DNA of 64,000 nucleotides from Spirochaetia bacterium (GCA_030041455.1 JASHNV010000058.1:29606-93605); one strand, 5' to 3'; counted from the first letter of the stretch, positions 18,327 through 30,810 are shown. Notes: generated by a model not told the origin, from the sequence alone. Numbers and translations are program-made.

Positions 18327-20078
18327 CTATTCGCGCTCTCCGAGAAGGGTCTTCAGCTCCCGAATCTCATCGATGAGCTTCGCGCGCTCGAGATTCTGAA
18401 ACCGTTTCGGCACCATCTCCCGGCTCGTGCATTCGAGGACGGCGACGAGGTTTTGAAGCTCGATCTCGTGCGGATAGGCCGGGGGAACGAAATCCGCGAA
18501 GGTCTCCTCGAGATCGTCGCGGCTGATCGTGACGTGATTGTTCATCGCCGCGTTGAACTTCGCTCGGATGAGGATCGACTCGAGGTCCGCGCCCGAGCAG
18601 TCGAAGCGGAACTTCTTCAGGAGATCCGATACGGCGACGCTTTCCACGCGAAGCCGGAGCTTCTTGACGAGGGTCTGGAAGAGATCCTCGCGATCGTCGG
18701 CGGTCTCGGGGTAGAACAGGGCGAGGTGCTCCTCGGCGCGCCCCTGCCGTTTGAGGTCGATCGGAAGCAGGTCGGGACGGCAGGTGATGAGGAACCAGAT
18801 GATCTTGCCGCGATACTCGGTGTTTCCCATGAAGGAGGTGATCTGCGCGAAGACCCGGTTGCTCGTGCCGGAGTCCCCGTCCTGGTCGCGATCGCCGAGA
18901 AAGGCGTCGGCCTCGTCGATCATCACCCCCACCGGCGCCATCGCCTTGAGGATGCTCAGCGCCTTTTCGAGGTTCGCCTCGGTCACTCCCTGCCACTTCG
19001 AGCGGAAGTTCCGGAACTTCACGATCGGGATGCCGATCTCTCCGGCGAAGGCGGTCACCATGAAGGACTTGCCGGTCCCGATCGGGCCCGCGATGAGGTA
19101 GCCCATGGGAAGAACGTCGAGTCGGCCCTGCTTGATCGCCCGAGCCGCGCTCTTGAAGCGCTTCTTCACGAAGGAGTGGCCGGAGATCATCGCCAGGTCG
19201 TGCTCCGATTCGATGAACTCGAGCAGCCCTATCGCCTCGTTCTCGATGATCTCCTTCTTTTTCTCGCGGAGGTATTCGAGGCTGATCTGCCGGCCCTCCT
19301 GGAACGACTCGGCGGCGAGCTGATTGAGGTTCATGAGATTCAGCCCGCTCGTAATCTTGGCCATCCGCGACGGGTTGAGCCTCGGCTCGAGAAGGAGCGA
19401 GCCCTCGCGCTCGAGAAACAGGAGGAAGCTTTCCCGCACCTCCTCGTCGGGGATCGGGATGTTGACCTTCACCGTGCTCGGCGAGCGCACGAGCCGGGGA
19501 TTGATGTCGGCGAGGTTCTCCGTGAGGAGGATGACCGACACGTCGCCCTGGGTGAAGATCGGATCGTGCGACCACCGGTTTAAGGTCACGAGGTTGTAGC
19601 GGTCCTCCTCCGACAGCCGCGAGACCTCCGTATTCGAGACGATCGTCTCGGCGTAGTCGATGATCAAGACGATGCGCTTCTTCTTCGGCATGTTCATGAG
19701 GAAGTATTTCTCTAGGAGGTTGAACGCTTTCAGCGGGTCGGACGACAGGAGATCCTCCTGCGGCTCGCCGGGATAGGCCTTCGTCATCATGGCGAGATAT
19801 TCCCGCTGCATCTCCTGCGTGCAGAAGTTGATCCCGGAGGAACGGTCGTAGTAGGCGATGATGTCCCGATTTCCGAAGAGCACCTCCGAGATGAACTCCT
19901 GGATCCGCACGAAGACGAACTCGCCTTCGAGCATCTTGTTCGGGAGAAAGTCCCGAATGTTCCCGTGGATGATGTAGAGATTTGCGGTCTTCGAGCAGTA
20001 TTTGTAGGAAAGGTCCTGCGCCCACGAGGGCAGAACCTTGATGAACGGCAAATTTTTGAGAATCAGCTGTTCAGCCAT
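18327..20078 (-). CDS. Two-module AAA ATPase (second module intact, first degenerate)
   Basis: GPIGTGKSF and GVMIDEADAFL in the C-terminal module; the N-terminal module has VLIIDYAETI but no Walker A. Confidence 0.85.
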   Translation of the reverse strand: MAEQLILKNLPFIKVLPSWAQDLSYKYCSKTANLYIIHGNIRDFLPNKMLEGEFVFVRIQEFISEVLFGNRDIIAYYDRSSGINFCTQEMQREYLAMMTKAYPGEPQEDLLSSDPLKAFNLLEKYFLMNMPKKKRIVLIIDYAETIVSNTEVSRLSEEDRYNLVTLNRWSHDPIFTQGDVSVILLTENLADINPRLVRSPSTVKVNIPIPDEEVRESFLLFLEREGSLLLEPRLNPSRMAKITSGLNLMNLNQLAAESFQEGRQISLEYLREKKKEIIENEAIGLLEFIESEHDLAMISGHSFVKKRFKSAARAIKQGRLDVLPMGYLIAGPIGTGKSFMVTAFAGEIGIPIVKFRNFRSKWQGVTEANLEKALSILKAMAPVGVMIDEADAFLGDRDQDGDSGTSNRVFAQITSFMGNTEYRGKIIWFLITCRPDLLPIDLKRQGRAEEHLALFYPETADDREDLFQTLVKKLRLRVESVAVSDLLKKFRFDCSGADLESILIRAKFNAAMNNHVTISRDDLEETFADFVPPAYPHEIELQNLVAVLECTSREMVPKRFQNLERAKLIDEIRELKTLLGERE

Positions 20079-20120
20079 TTCCTCCCCTCCCCTAGGAAAG
20101 ACGCCAAACGAACGCGTTCA

Positions 20121-20149
20121 AGTATAGACGCTCGACGGACGGCCGTCAA
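20121..20149 (-). promoter_or_regulatory. Sigma-70 promoter for the AAA ATPase gene
   Basis: Minus strand TTGACG-N17-TATACT. Confidence 0.7.
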
Positions 20150-20225
20150 CAAAACCTTCTCGCGGCTGATTGGCGAAGCGGGACGCGAGTGGATGTCGGA
20201 CCGCCCTTTCTGGTAGGATGCCGGA

Positions 20226-20672
20226 GTGGATATCATCGTGTATACCGACGGAGGCTGCTCGGGGAATCCCGGACCGGGGGGCTGGGCGTACGTTCTCGTG
20301 GCGGGGGAGGCGAGGAGCGAGCGCTCGGGCGCGGAGCCTTCCACCACGAACAACCGCATGGAGCTCACCGCCGTCATCATGGCGCTCGAGGACCTCGGCG
20401 AACGTCCGGAGGGGGAGGCCGCCCACGTCGAGCTCCACACCGACTCCCGCTACGTCCAGCTCGGCATCACGGAGTGGATCGCGAAGTGGGTCCGCAACGA
20501 CTGGAAGACCGCCTCGGGCGAGCCGGTGAAAAACCGCGAGCTCTGGCAGCGCCTCGCCGCGTGCGCCGCGAGGCTCGACGTGAGCTGGCGCTGGGTCAAG
20601 GGCCACGACGGAATCGAGCTCAACGAGCGCTGCGACGCGCTCGTGCGCGGCGCGATCGCCCGCTTGGGGTAG
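20226..20672 (+). CDS. rnhA: Ribonuclease HI
   Basis: [41 protein letters not shown]. Confidence 0.95.
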   Translation: MDIIVYTDGGCSGNPGPGGWAYVLVAGEARSERSGAEPSTTNNRMELTAVIMALEDLGERPEGEAAHVELHTDSRYVQLGITEWIAKWVRNDWKTASGEPVKNRELWQRLAACAARLDVSWRWVKGHDGIELNERCDALVRGAIARLG

Positions 20673-20790
20673 GCCGCGCCCCGACGCGGGCGAGCGGGCG
20701 TGGCGAGGCGTCCGAACCCCGCGATTCCGGAAGGCCGCCGCCTTGGCAAACCCCCGCCTCCATGGTATCTTCCTCAAGCGGGGGGGAACG

Positions 20791-22029
20791 ATGAAGCTCT
20801 ACAGCCGCGGACAGGTCGCGGTCATTGCCGCTCTCAGCGCCGTGGGAGCCCTCGTCGCGGGAGGGGCCGTCGTCGTGAGCGTCGATGTCATCGCCCGCGC
20901 TTCGGCGGGAGCGCGGAGCCCGGTCCTCGGCGCCGAACAGCTGTCCCCCGATCTCAAGCTTCAGACGAGCGCGCCCGCGGGGACCCCGTTCGCGGTCGAG
21001 TCCGGGGTCCGGTATGACGACGAAGAGTCGCAGAACATCGCGATCTACCAGAGAGTCAACGCCGCCGTGGTGAATATCTCCACCGAGAACATGGCGCTCA
21101 ACTGGTTCCTCGAGCCGGTACCCGAAGGCGGCGGCATCGGCTCGGGCTCGATCATCGACAAGCGGGGATACGTCCTCACCAACTACCACGTCGTTGCGAA
21201 GGCGTACAAGGTGACGGTCACGCTTGCCGACGGGCAGCAGTTCGCCGGGAAGGTGATCGGTTCCGACCCCGAGAGCGACCTTGCCGTCGTCAAGTTCGAC
21301 CCCGGGAGCCGTTCCCTCGTGACGGTGCCGCTCGGCACGGCGAAGAACCTGAAGGTCGGCCAGAGGGTTCTCGCGATCGGCAACCCCTTCGGCCTGAGCC
21401 GGACCCTCACGACCGGCATCGTCTCGGGTCTCGGGCGGCCCATTCAGACCGACAACGGCCTCGTGCTGCGCAACATGATCCAGACCGACGCTTCCATCAA
21501 TCCCGGGAACTCAGGGGGTCCGCTCCTCGATTCCCAAGGCCTCATGATCGGCATCAACACCATGATCTATACGCCGTCGGGCGGCTCGGTCGGCATCGGG
21601 TTCGCGACGCCGGTCGACACCGCGCGGCGAGTGCTTCCCGATCTCATCAAGTTCGGGCTCGTGCGCCGCGGCTGGATCGACCTCATTCCCGTTCAGCTCG
21701 ACGGCAACGTCGTGCGCTTCGGGAGGCTCCCCGTGGCGAGAGGTCTCCTGGTCTCGCGGGTCATTCCCGGCGGCAACGCCGAAGCGGCGGGTATCAGGGG
21801 CGGGGATCCCGAGAATCCGGTCCGCTACGGGCAGTCGATCATCTACTTCGGCGGCGACATCATCGTCGCGGTAAACGGGCTCCCGGTCGCGTCCATCGGG
21901 GACTATTTCACCGCGCTTGAGAGGACCCGTCCCGGCGAGACGGTCCCGGTCGACGTTCTTCGGGACGGACGGCGGCTTTCGCTCTCGGTGACCCTCGACC
22001 ACCGACCTACCGGGCTCACGTGGGAATGA
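20791..22029 (+). CDS. HtrA/DegP-like S1C serine protease with PDZ domain
   Basis: Triad context TNYHVV, SDLAVVKF, NPGNSGGPLL; N-terminal TM. Confidence 0.92.
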   Translation: MKLYSRGQVAVIAALSAVGALVAGGAVVVSVDVIARASAGARSPVLGAEQLSPDLKLQTSAPAGTPFAVESGVRYDDEESQNIAIYQRVNAAVVNISTENMALNWFLEPVPEGGGIGSGSIIDKRGYVLTNYHVVAKAYKVTVTLADGQQFAGKVIGSDPESDLAVVKFDPGSRSLVTVPLGTAKNLKVGQRVLAIGNPFGLSRTLTTGIVSGLGRPIQTDNGLVLRNMIQTDASINPGNSGGPLLDSQGLMIGINTMIYTPSGGSVGIGFATPVDTARRVLPDLIKFGLVRRGWIDLIPVQLDGNVVRFGRLPVARGLLVSRVIPGGNAEAAGIRGGDPENPVRYGQSIIYFGGDIIVAVNGLPVASIGDYFTALERTRPGETVPVDVLRDGRRLSLSVTLDHRPTGLTWE

Positions 22030-22046
22030 GCCGCGCTTGAGCCGAC

Positions 22047-24035
<1,989 letters not shown>

Positions 24036-24091
24036 GGGGCGCGGAGTCCCGCGAGCGGGTCAGATCGGCTTGCTCCGGCCGCGAGAGGCAC

Positions 24092-24562
24092 ATGACAAAC
24101 GAGCACGGACATGGCGGGGCGCTCGGCGCTCCGCCCGGATCGAGGAGGGACGTGAGACACGGCACGTCTCGGACGGGTGGCCTGAGGCGCGGAGCGCTCT
24201 TCGCGCTCGCGCTCGCCGCGGGGTCGCTCGCGCTCGCCTCGTGCGGCAAGCGCGAGGCCGAGCAGATCAAGCTTCCGGCGACCCCGATCCTGAGCGCGGA
24301 GGAGCAGTGGGGCGTCGTGAACTACGACCACCTCCGCATCCGGGACCACGGCTCCCTCGACGGCAAGGCGCTCCTCACGATTCGCAAAGGGGACGAGGTC
24401 GAGGTCCTCAACCGGGCGCCCGACCTCGTCGCGATCGACGACGTGCAGGGCTACTGGTACTACGTCAATTATCGGGGGCTCCGCGGCTGGGTGTTCGGCG
24501 CCTACCTGGACCTCTACGACTCGAAGCAGAAGGCGGACGACGCGGCGAAGGGGACCGACTGA
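24092..24562 (+). CDS. SH3-domain lipoprotein
   Basis: Lipobox LALASC; SH3-like DHLRIRDHGSLDGKALLTIRKGDEVEVL. Confidence 0.7.
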   Translation: MTNEHGHGGALGAPPGSRRDVRHGTSRTGGLRRGALFALALAAGSLALASCGKREAEQIKLPATPILSAEEQWGVVNYDHLRIRDHGSLDGKALLTIRKGDEVEVLNRAPDLVAIDDVQGYWYYVNYRGLRGWVFGAYLDLYDSKQKADDAAKGTD

Positions 24563-26020
24563 ATGCTCGCCGGGCAGGGTCTTCTCTCCTTGCTTGCCCC
24601 GCCCGTCATCGGAGCCGCGCTCGGGTACTCCGCGAGCGCGCTCGCGCTCCGTCTCGCGCTGAGGCGAGGGCGCTCGGCGCCCGGGAAGCCGAGCGCCCTC
24701 GCCTCAGGACTCGGCGACCTCGTCGCCACCGAGCTCCTCACGACCGAGACGCTCGCCGCCGAGATCCGCTCGGAAGGCTTTCGCGAGCGAACCGTCTCCG
24801 CGGTCGAGGCGATCACCTCCGAGCTGCTGTCCCTTCGCGCCTCCGAGCTTTTCTCCCCCGAGGAGGAGATCCCCGCGGATGCCCCGGGCGCGCGCTCCGC
24901 CGCCCGCGAGCTCCTTTCCTCCGGGAGCGCCTCCTCGGCGCTCGGCGCCCTCGTTCGCGCGTGGGCGGGCGCGGTCTCGCGCATGCCGGTCGAGGAGCTC
25001 GTGCGAAGCGAGGGCGCGAGACGGCTCATCGAGGCGGCGGCGGCCGGCCTCGCTCAGGGGGCCTCCGGGAAGGAGCTTGAGCGCGCGGTGGGCCTCCTCC
25101 TCGACGCGCTCCTCGCCTCGGAGGAGGCCCGAGCCGACCTCTTCTCGGAGCCCGGAATCGAGGAGGCCGCGCGGACCCTCGATGCGATCTATCCGTCCGT
25201 CGTGGACTTCCTCATGGGATGGCTTCGCTCGAGCTCGACCCAGGCGGATCTCGTCGTTCGCGGCAGGCTCCTCGTGCGCGACATTCTCGACCGCCTGACC
25301 GCCCTCCAGCGGATCATCGTCTCGGCGGCGCAGTACGACCGGACCATCGACTCGAACATGCGCGGCATCGTACAGGAGGCCCTTGACCAAATCGAGGAGG
25401 GAGCGCGAGACTCACAGACGCAGGCCCGGCTCGTGGAGGCCGCCCGGCGGGAGCTGCGCTCCCTGCGCTCGAAGAGGGTGGGCGGGGAGGCGGAGGAGGG
25501 TCTGAAGCGCCTGGCCGCTCAGGCGGTATCCGGGGGCATCGCGGCGCTCCGCGGCCCCGAGGCTCGCGGCCGCCTGATCGAGAGTCTGACCGATCTCGTC
25601 GGGGGCGCGGCGGGAGAGACGGTCGGGGGGCTCGTCGAGCGGCTTTTCGGGCTGCAGGCGGGCGGGTTTCCCCGATTCGCCTCGGACCTAGTCTCCGGGG
25701 GCGCGGTGCCCGGCCTGCTCTCGCGCATGCCCGACGTCGCGATCGGGGCGCTTCTCGGGATCGAGGGAGAGCGCAAGCGGCGGATCGACCGCGCGATCGC
25801 GGCGGCTCTCATCGGCGCGGCCGGCGCGATGGCGCCGGACCTTTTCGCGTCGGTCGACGTGCGCGCGACGGTCGTCTCGAAGATCGACGGGCTGAAGCCC
25901 GGCGAGCTCGAGGGCTTCATGCTCGGCGCCCTGAAGGGGTGGCTTGACGCCGCGGCGCTGTTCGGCGGAGCGCTCGGCTTTGTGATCGGAGCGGTCGCCG
26001 ATCTCATCCATTTCCTGTGA
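24563..26020 (+). CDS. DUF445-like membrane protein
   Basis: ATG directly follows the upstream TGA; C-terminal ALFGGALGFVIGAVADLI typical of DUF445. Confidence 0.68.
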   Translation: MLAGQGLLSLLAPPVIGAALGYSASALALRLALRRGRSAPGKPSALASGLGDLVATELLTTETLAAEIRSEGFRERTVSAVEAITSELLSLRASELFSPEEEIPADAPGARSAARELLSSGSASSALGALVRAWAGAVSRMPVEELVRSEGARRLIEAAAAGLAQGASGKELERAVGLLLDALLASEEARADLFSEPGIEEAARTLDAIYPSVVDFLMGWLRSSSTQADLVVRGRLLVRDILDRLTALQRIIVSAAQYDRTIDSNMRGIVQEALDQIEEGARDSQTQARLVEAARRELRSLRSKRVGGEAEEGLKRLAAQAVSGGIAALRGPEARGRLIESLTDLVGGAAGETVGGLVERLFGLQAGGFPRFASDLVSGGAVPGLLSRMPDVAIGALLGIEGERKRRIDRAIAAALIGAAGAMAPDLFASVDVRATVVSKIDGLKPGELEGFMLGALKGWLDAAALFGGALGFVIGAVADLIHFL

Positions 26021-26044
26021 TCGCTTTCCGGGAGGGGAACGAGC

Positions 26045-27067
26045 ATGGAGAGCGTACGGATCCTGGCGGTCGCCCGGAGCCTATCCCGCCTGAAGCGACT
26101 TCGCTCGAGCGCGGCCGAGGAGGGCTTCGAGCTCCTCACGGCGCGCTCGGGGAGCGAAGCGCTCGCCATCGTGGAGACCGGGCAGATCGACCTGCTCCTC
26201 CTTGAGGACGCGCTTCCCGGCGCCCTCACGGTCGTCGCCGCGCATCGCGCGAAGCGCGGGAGCGAGCCGCATCAGATCGTCGCGCTCACGCCGGGGCTCG
26301 CCCGAGGCGGCTTTCGCGGGAACATCCCGTACGACGACTTCTTCGCCGCGTTCGCCTCGACGGGGGAGCGAAAGGCGAGGATCCGATCGGCGGTCGATCG
26401 CCTGCGCCGCCAGCGCGAGCTCGCGCGCGAGCGGGACCATTTTCGCGCCGCGATCCACGACGAGCGCGAGCAGTCCGCTCGACTCCTCGACCGGCACCTG
26501 CATCTCGTGAAGGCCTTCCGCGCCATGGAGGGCATCAACGAGGAGCTTGAGCGGAGCAACAAGCGCCTTGAGAAGATCGCCCGCTACGACATGCTCTCGG
26601 GACTGCTGAACCGGTCGAGCCTCTTCGCCGCGATGGACATCGAGATCGAGCGCGCGGTGAGAAACGGCGCCCCGCTCGGCGGATTCATGACCGATATCGA
26701 CCATTTCAAGAGCATCAACGACAACTTCGGCCATCCGTACGGCGACGAGGTCATCCGCCAGATCGGCAATCGGTTGAAGCTCGCGATGAGGACCTACGAC
26801 TCCGCCGGCAGGTACGGAGGCGAGGAGTTCTTCATCATTCTGCCGAACACCACGATCGACCAGGCGCGCATGATCGCCGAGCGCTTTCGCGAGAGTCTCG
26901 ACCGCGCTCCGGTGGTCCTCGGCGACGACACGGTGAAGGTGACCGCGTCGCTCGGCGTCGCCGAATACCGGGTAGGGGCGAATCGGGAGGAGTGGGTACG
27001 CTCCGCCGACCGCGCGATGTACAGCGCGAAGCAGGAGGGACGGAACCGGACCGTCGTCGAGGCCTAG
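26045..27067 (+). CDS. Diguanylate cyclase with degenerate receiver-like N-terminus
   Basis: GGEEF active site with upstream RTYD I-site; MLSGLLNRSSLF. Confidence 0.88.
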   Translation: MESVRILAVARSLSRLKRLRSSAAEEGFELLTARSGSEALAIVETGQIDLLLLEDALPGALTVVAAHRAKRGSEPHQIVALTPGLARGGFRGNIPYDDFFAAFASTGERKARIRSAVDRLRRQRELARERDHFRAAIHDEREQSARLLDRHLHLVKAFRAMEGINEELERSNKRLEKIARYDMLSGLLNRSSLFAAMDIEIERAVRNGAPLGGFMTDIDHFKSINDNFGHPYGDEVIRQIGNRLKLAMRTYDSAGRYGGEEFFIILPNTTIDQARMIAERFRESLDRAPVVLGDDTVKVTASLGVAEYRVGANREEWVRSADRAMYSAKQEGRNRTVVEA

Positions 27068-28518
27068 GCTTTGAGCGCGCGGCCCGCAGGCCGCGGCGGC
27101 TTCTCCGCGGGCAGTTGCGGATTCGGGAGCCTCATCGTGAAGGTGCTTCCGGAGCCCACCTCGCTCGTCACGAAAACCTCGCCCCGGTGGGAGAGGGTTA
27201 TGTGCTTGACGATCGCGAGGCCGAGCCCCGTTCCCCCGAGATCGCGGCTTCGCGCCTTCTCCACGCGGTAGAAGCGCTCGAAGACCCGGGGCAGGTCCTT
27301 CTGCGGAATGCCGATGCCGTGGTCCGCGACGACGATCTCGACCGTCTCGGTCTCCCCGCCGGCCGAACAGCTTTCCGCCGAGACCCTCACGGTCGTGTTT
27401 TCGCCGCTGTACTTCACCGCGTTGTCGACGAGGTTGACGACGGCCTGCTCGATGAGGACCGGGTTCCCGACGAGCGTCAGGGACTCGTCGCAATCGACCT
27501 CGACGCGAACGGCGCGCTTCTCCGCCTTGTCCGAGCAGACTCCGACCGCGTCCATGAGGGTCTCGCGCACGTTGAAGCGGCTGAACTCGAGCGGCTCGCC
27601 GTCGGTCTGCTCGAGGCGCGAGAGACTGAGGAGGTCCTCGATGATGGCGTGAAGCCGCTCGGACTGCTTCGCGAGGATCCCGAGAAAGCGGCGGGCGGTC
27701 GGCGGATCGTCGATCGCGCCGTCGCGGAGCGTCTCGATGAAGCCCTTGATCGAGGTGACGGGGGTCATGAGCTCGTGGGAGACGTTGGCGACGAAGTCCC
27801 GCCTGATGCTCTCGAGGCTTCTCAGCTTCGTGACGTCGTTGAGCACGAGCACGACCCTGTCGACGTTGCTCTCGTCCGAGTCGCTCAAGTCGCGGCGGAG
27901 CACGGTTCCGTGCACCTGGAGGAAGCGCCTCTCCTTTCCCGCGAGCGTGATGCTCGCTTCCCGGGGCTGCCGGCTCGACAGGGTCTCCTGCGCGAAGTTG
28001 AAGAGGTCGGTGTTGCGGATCACCTCGAGGAGCGGCCGCCGCTTGGCCTCGGCCGGCGCCATCTCGGTGAGGCGCGACGCCGCGGGATTCACCTCGATGA
28101 TCTCCATGTCGGTGTCGAGGACGATGACCGCCTCGACCATGCCGGAGAGGATCGCCTTCTGCTCGTTGCGCTGTCTCTCGAGGACCTCGAGGCGTTTCTT
28201 CAAGCTGTCCGCCATGAGCTCGAGCGCCCGAAAGAGCTCGCCGAACGCGTAGGCCTCTCCGATCGGCGGGGTGAAGTCGAGGTTCCCCGCGGCGAGCTTC
28301 TCCGCCATCTCGCGGAGCGTCTCGACCGGCCTCTGCTCGCGGAGCAGCAGCCGGTAGACGAGCGCGCCTGAGCCCGCGACGACCAGAGCCCAGAGCGCGG
28401 CGAAGAGGAGGCCGGAGGGGTGGGCTCCCCGGAGGAACAGGATCGCGAGGAGCCCGGTCAGCACCGCGTCGGAGGCGACGACCAGCAAGAGCGGAAGGAA
28501 GGCCCGGCGCAGGCGCAT
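27064..28518 (-). CDS. phoR: Phosphate regulon sensor histidine kinase PhoR-like
   Basis: H-box FVANVSHELMTPVTSIKGFIETL; N/G boxes; HAMP/PAS; adjacent to PhoB-like regulator. Confidence 0.88.
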   Translation of the reverse strand: MRLRRAFLPLLLVVASDAVLTGLLAILFLRGAHPSGLLFAALWALVVAGSGALVYRLLLREQRPVETLREMAEKLAAGNLDFTPPIGEAYAFGELFRALELMADSLKKRLEVLERQRNEQKAILSGMVEAVIVLDTDMEIIEVNPAASRLTEMAPAEAKRRPLLEVIRNTDLFNFAQETLSSRQPREASITLAGKERRFLQVHGTVLRRDLSDSDESNVDRVVLVLNDVTKLRSLESIRRDFVANVSHELMTPVTSIKGFIETLRDGAIDDPPTARRFLGILAKQSERLHAIIEDLLSLSRLEQTDGEPLEFSRFNVRETLMDAVGVCSDKAEKRAVRVEVDCDESLTLVGNPVLIEQAVVNLVDNAVKYSGENTTVRVSAESCSAGGETETVEIVVADHGIGIPQKDLPRVFERFYRVEKARSRDLGGTGLGLAIVKHITLSHRGEVFVTSEVGSGSTFTMRLPNPQLPAEKPPRPAGRALKA

Positions 28519-28531
28519 CGGTGTGCTCAGG

Positions 28532-29227
28532 CTACTCCTCCTGCATTCGGTATCCGATTCCCCGCACCGTCTCGATGTACCGTCCCTCTTTTCCGAGCTT
28601 CTTGCGGATCCCGAGAATCTGGACGTCCACCGAGCGCTCCGTCACGGGGTAGTCGGCTCCCTTCACCGCCGCGATGATCTGGTTGCGCGAGAAGACCCAC
28701 CCGGGGTTCCGCGACAGGTACTCGAGGATGCCGAACTCCGAGACCGAGAGCGCGACCGGCTTCCCCGAGCAGGTGACCTCGTGGCGGGTGACGTCGATCT
28801 CGATCGCGTGGATGCGGATCCTCGATCGCTCCCCCGAGGACTCGGCGCGCTGCCTGCCCCGGCGGAGGACCGCCCGCACGCGCGCGATGAGGACCTTCGG
28901 GCTGAAGGGCTTCGCGATGTAGTCGTCGGCGCCGGTCTCAAGGCCCGCGATGATGTCGCTGTCCTCGGTTTTCGCCGTCACCATGAGAATCGGAGTCTCC
29001 CTCGTGCGGGCGTCCTGCTTGAGGCGGCGGCAGACGTCGAGCCCGTCGACGCCGGGAAGCATGAGGTCGAGCACGATCAAGTCGGGGCCCTTGGCGGCCG
29101 CCTCCCGCAGCGCCTCCTCGCCGGTCAGGGCTACGAGCGTCCGGTAGCCCTCCTTCTTGAGGTTGAAGTCGATGAGCTCGAGAATATCGCGCTCGTCGTC
29201 AACTATGAGAATCGTTTCCTTCGGCAT
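28532..29227 (-). CDS. phoB: OmpR/PhoB-family response regulator
   Basis: REC LIVLDLMLPGVDGLDVC; wHTH ending RSVDVQILGIRKKLGKEGRYIETVRGIGYRM. Confidence 0.9.
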   Translation of the reverse strand: MPKETILIVDDERDILELIDFNLKKEGYRTLVALTGEEALREAAAKGPDLIVLDLMLPGVDGLDVCRRLKQDARTRETPILMVTAKTEDSDIIAGLETGADDYIAKPFSPKVLIARVRAVLRRGRQRAESSGERSRIRIHAIEIDVTRHEVTCSGKPVALSVSEFGILEYLSRNPGWVFSRNQIIAAVKGADYPVTERSVDVQILGIRKKLGKEGRYIETVRGIGYRMQEE

Positions 29228-29912
29228 CGCTTTCTTCGCTGTAGTATCCGATTCGGTTCAGCTCGACGTGGCGACCCGTGTTGCTGTAGACGATCCACTC
29301 GCTGATGTTCGTGACGTGGTCGCCGAGCCGCTCGAGAAAGCGGCTGATGAACAGAAAGCTCGTCGACTGCTTCACGTAGCGGGAGTCGGCCTTCAGGTAG
29401 CCCCATATCTCGGTCATCACGTCGTGGTGGAGCTTGTCGAGGGAGGCGTCCATCTTCGCGGTCTCGATCGCGAGATCGGCGTCGCTGTTGATGAAGGCGG
29501 TAAGCACGTCGTGGATCATCTTGATCACGATCTCGCTCATCTTGGGGATGTCGATGAGCGGCTTCATGTAGACTTCCTCGGAGAGCCTGATTGCCGCTTT
29601 CGCGATGTGCACGGCGTGATCGCCCATGCGCTCGAGCTGCGTGACGATCTTCAGCGCGGTGATGATATGGCGCAGGTCGCTCGCCACCGGCTGCTCGGTG
29701 GCGATGAGGATCGTGCAGCGGTCCTCGATGTCGATCTCCTTCTGGTTGATCGCCTCGTCGTCGTCGACGATTTTCTTCGCGAGCTCGATATCCTGGTCGA
29801 TGAGGCAGGAGATGGACTTGCCGATCGCCTCCTCGACGAGCGTGCCCATCTTGAGTATCTCCTGATTCAACGCCTTGAGACTCTCGCTGAAGTGTATGCG
29901 CGGTACGGCCAC
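29199..29912 (-). CDS. phoU: Phosphate transport system regulatory protein PhoU
   Basis: RDLRHIITALKIVTQLERMGDHAVHIAKAA; FISRFLERLGDHVTNISEWIVY. Confidence 0.94.
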   Translation of the reverse strand: MAVPRIHFSESLKALNQEILKMGTLVEEAIGKSISCLIDQDIELAKKIVDDDEAINQKEIDIEDRCTILIATEQPVASDLRHIITALKIVTQLERMGDHAVHIAKAAIRLSEEVYMKPLIDIPKMSEIVIKMIHDVLTAFINSDADLAIETAKMDASLDKLHHDVMTEIWGYLKADSRYVKQSTSFLFISRFLERLGDHVTNISEWIVYSNTGRHVELNRIGYYSEESDAEGNDSHS

Positions 29913-29933
29913 TTTTCCCCCCCGTTACGGCTC

Positions 29934-30686
29934 TCAGCCGAACTTCCCGGAGATATACGCTTCGGTTCGCGGATTGGTCGGCTTAAAGAATATCTGCTGC
30001 GTCGAGCCGGTCTCCTCGACCACGCCGTCGAGGAAGAACGCGGTGTGGTCGGAGATGCGTCCGGCCTGCTGCATGTTGTGGGTGACGATGACGATGGTGT
30101 AGCGGTTTTTCATCTCGTAGATGAGGTCCTCGATGCGCGCGGTGGAGATCGGGTCGAGCGCGGAGGTCGGCTCGTCCATCAGCACGACGTCCGGCTCGAC
30201 CGCGAGGACCCTAGCGATGCACAGCCGCTGCTGCTGCCCGCCTGAGATGCCGAGCGCCGGCTTGTTCAAGCGATCCTTGATCTCGTCCCAAAGCGCGGCC
30301 GCCCGAAGGCTCCTTTCGACGATCTCGTCGATTTCGCGCCGTCTCTTCACGCCGTGGATTCGCGGGCCGTAGGCGACGTTGTCGTAGACGGTCATCGGAA
30401 ACGGGTTCGGCTTCTGGAAAACCATCCCCACCCGCCTTCGCAGCTCGATCTCGTCGTAGCCGTTGTAGACGTTCTTTCCGTCGTAGAGGATGGTCCCCGT
30501 CGTGACGACCCCCTCGATGATGTCGTTCATGCGGTTGAGGGCGCGCAGGAACGTGGATTTCCCGCACCCGGAGGGGCCGATCAGCGCGGTCACCCGCTTC
30601 GACTCGATGTTGAGCGATATCGATTTGAGCGCGTGCATCGCGCCGTAGAAGACGTTCAAGTCCTGCACTTGAAGCTTATAGTCCAT
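29934..30686 (-). CDS. pstB: Phosphate ABC transporter ATP-binding protein
   Basis: [70 protein letters not shown]. Confidence 0.95.
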   Translation of the reverse strand: MDYKLQVQDLNVFYGAMHALKSISLNIESKRVTALIGPSGCGKSTFLRALNRMNDIIEGVVTTGTILYDGKNVYNGYDEIELRRRVGMVFQKPNPFPMTVYDNVAYGPRIHGVKRRREIDEIVERSLRAAALWDEIKDRLNKPALGISGGQQQRLCIARVLAVEPDVVLMDEPTSALDPISTARIEDLIYEMKNRYTIVIVTHNMQQAGRISDHTAFFLDGVVEETGSTQQIFFKPTNPRTEAYISGKFG

Positions 30687-30810
30687 CGCAACTCCCGGAA
30701 TCCCGCAGCAAGCCGTCATTGTAACTGCCCCGAAGGTAGTTGGTAAAGTGTGACGCGGTTGTGAGCGGCAGATGAGTTTTCCGTTAAACGGCTCCAGGGA
30801 GCGATCCCGG

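Noticed and set aside
17193-19583. 796-aa plus-strand ORF opposite galM and the AAA ATPase
   Set aside because: Spans two well-supported minus-strand genes; composition typical of mirror ORFs
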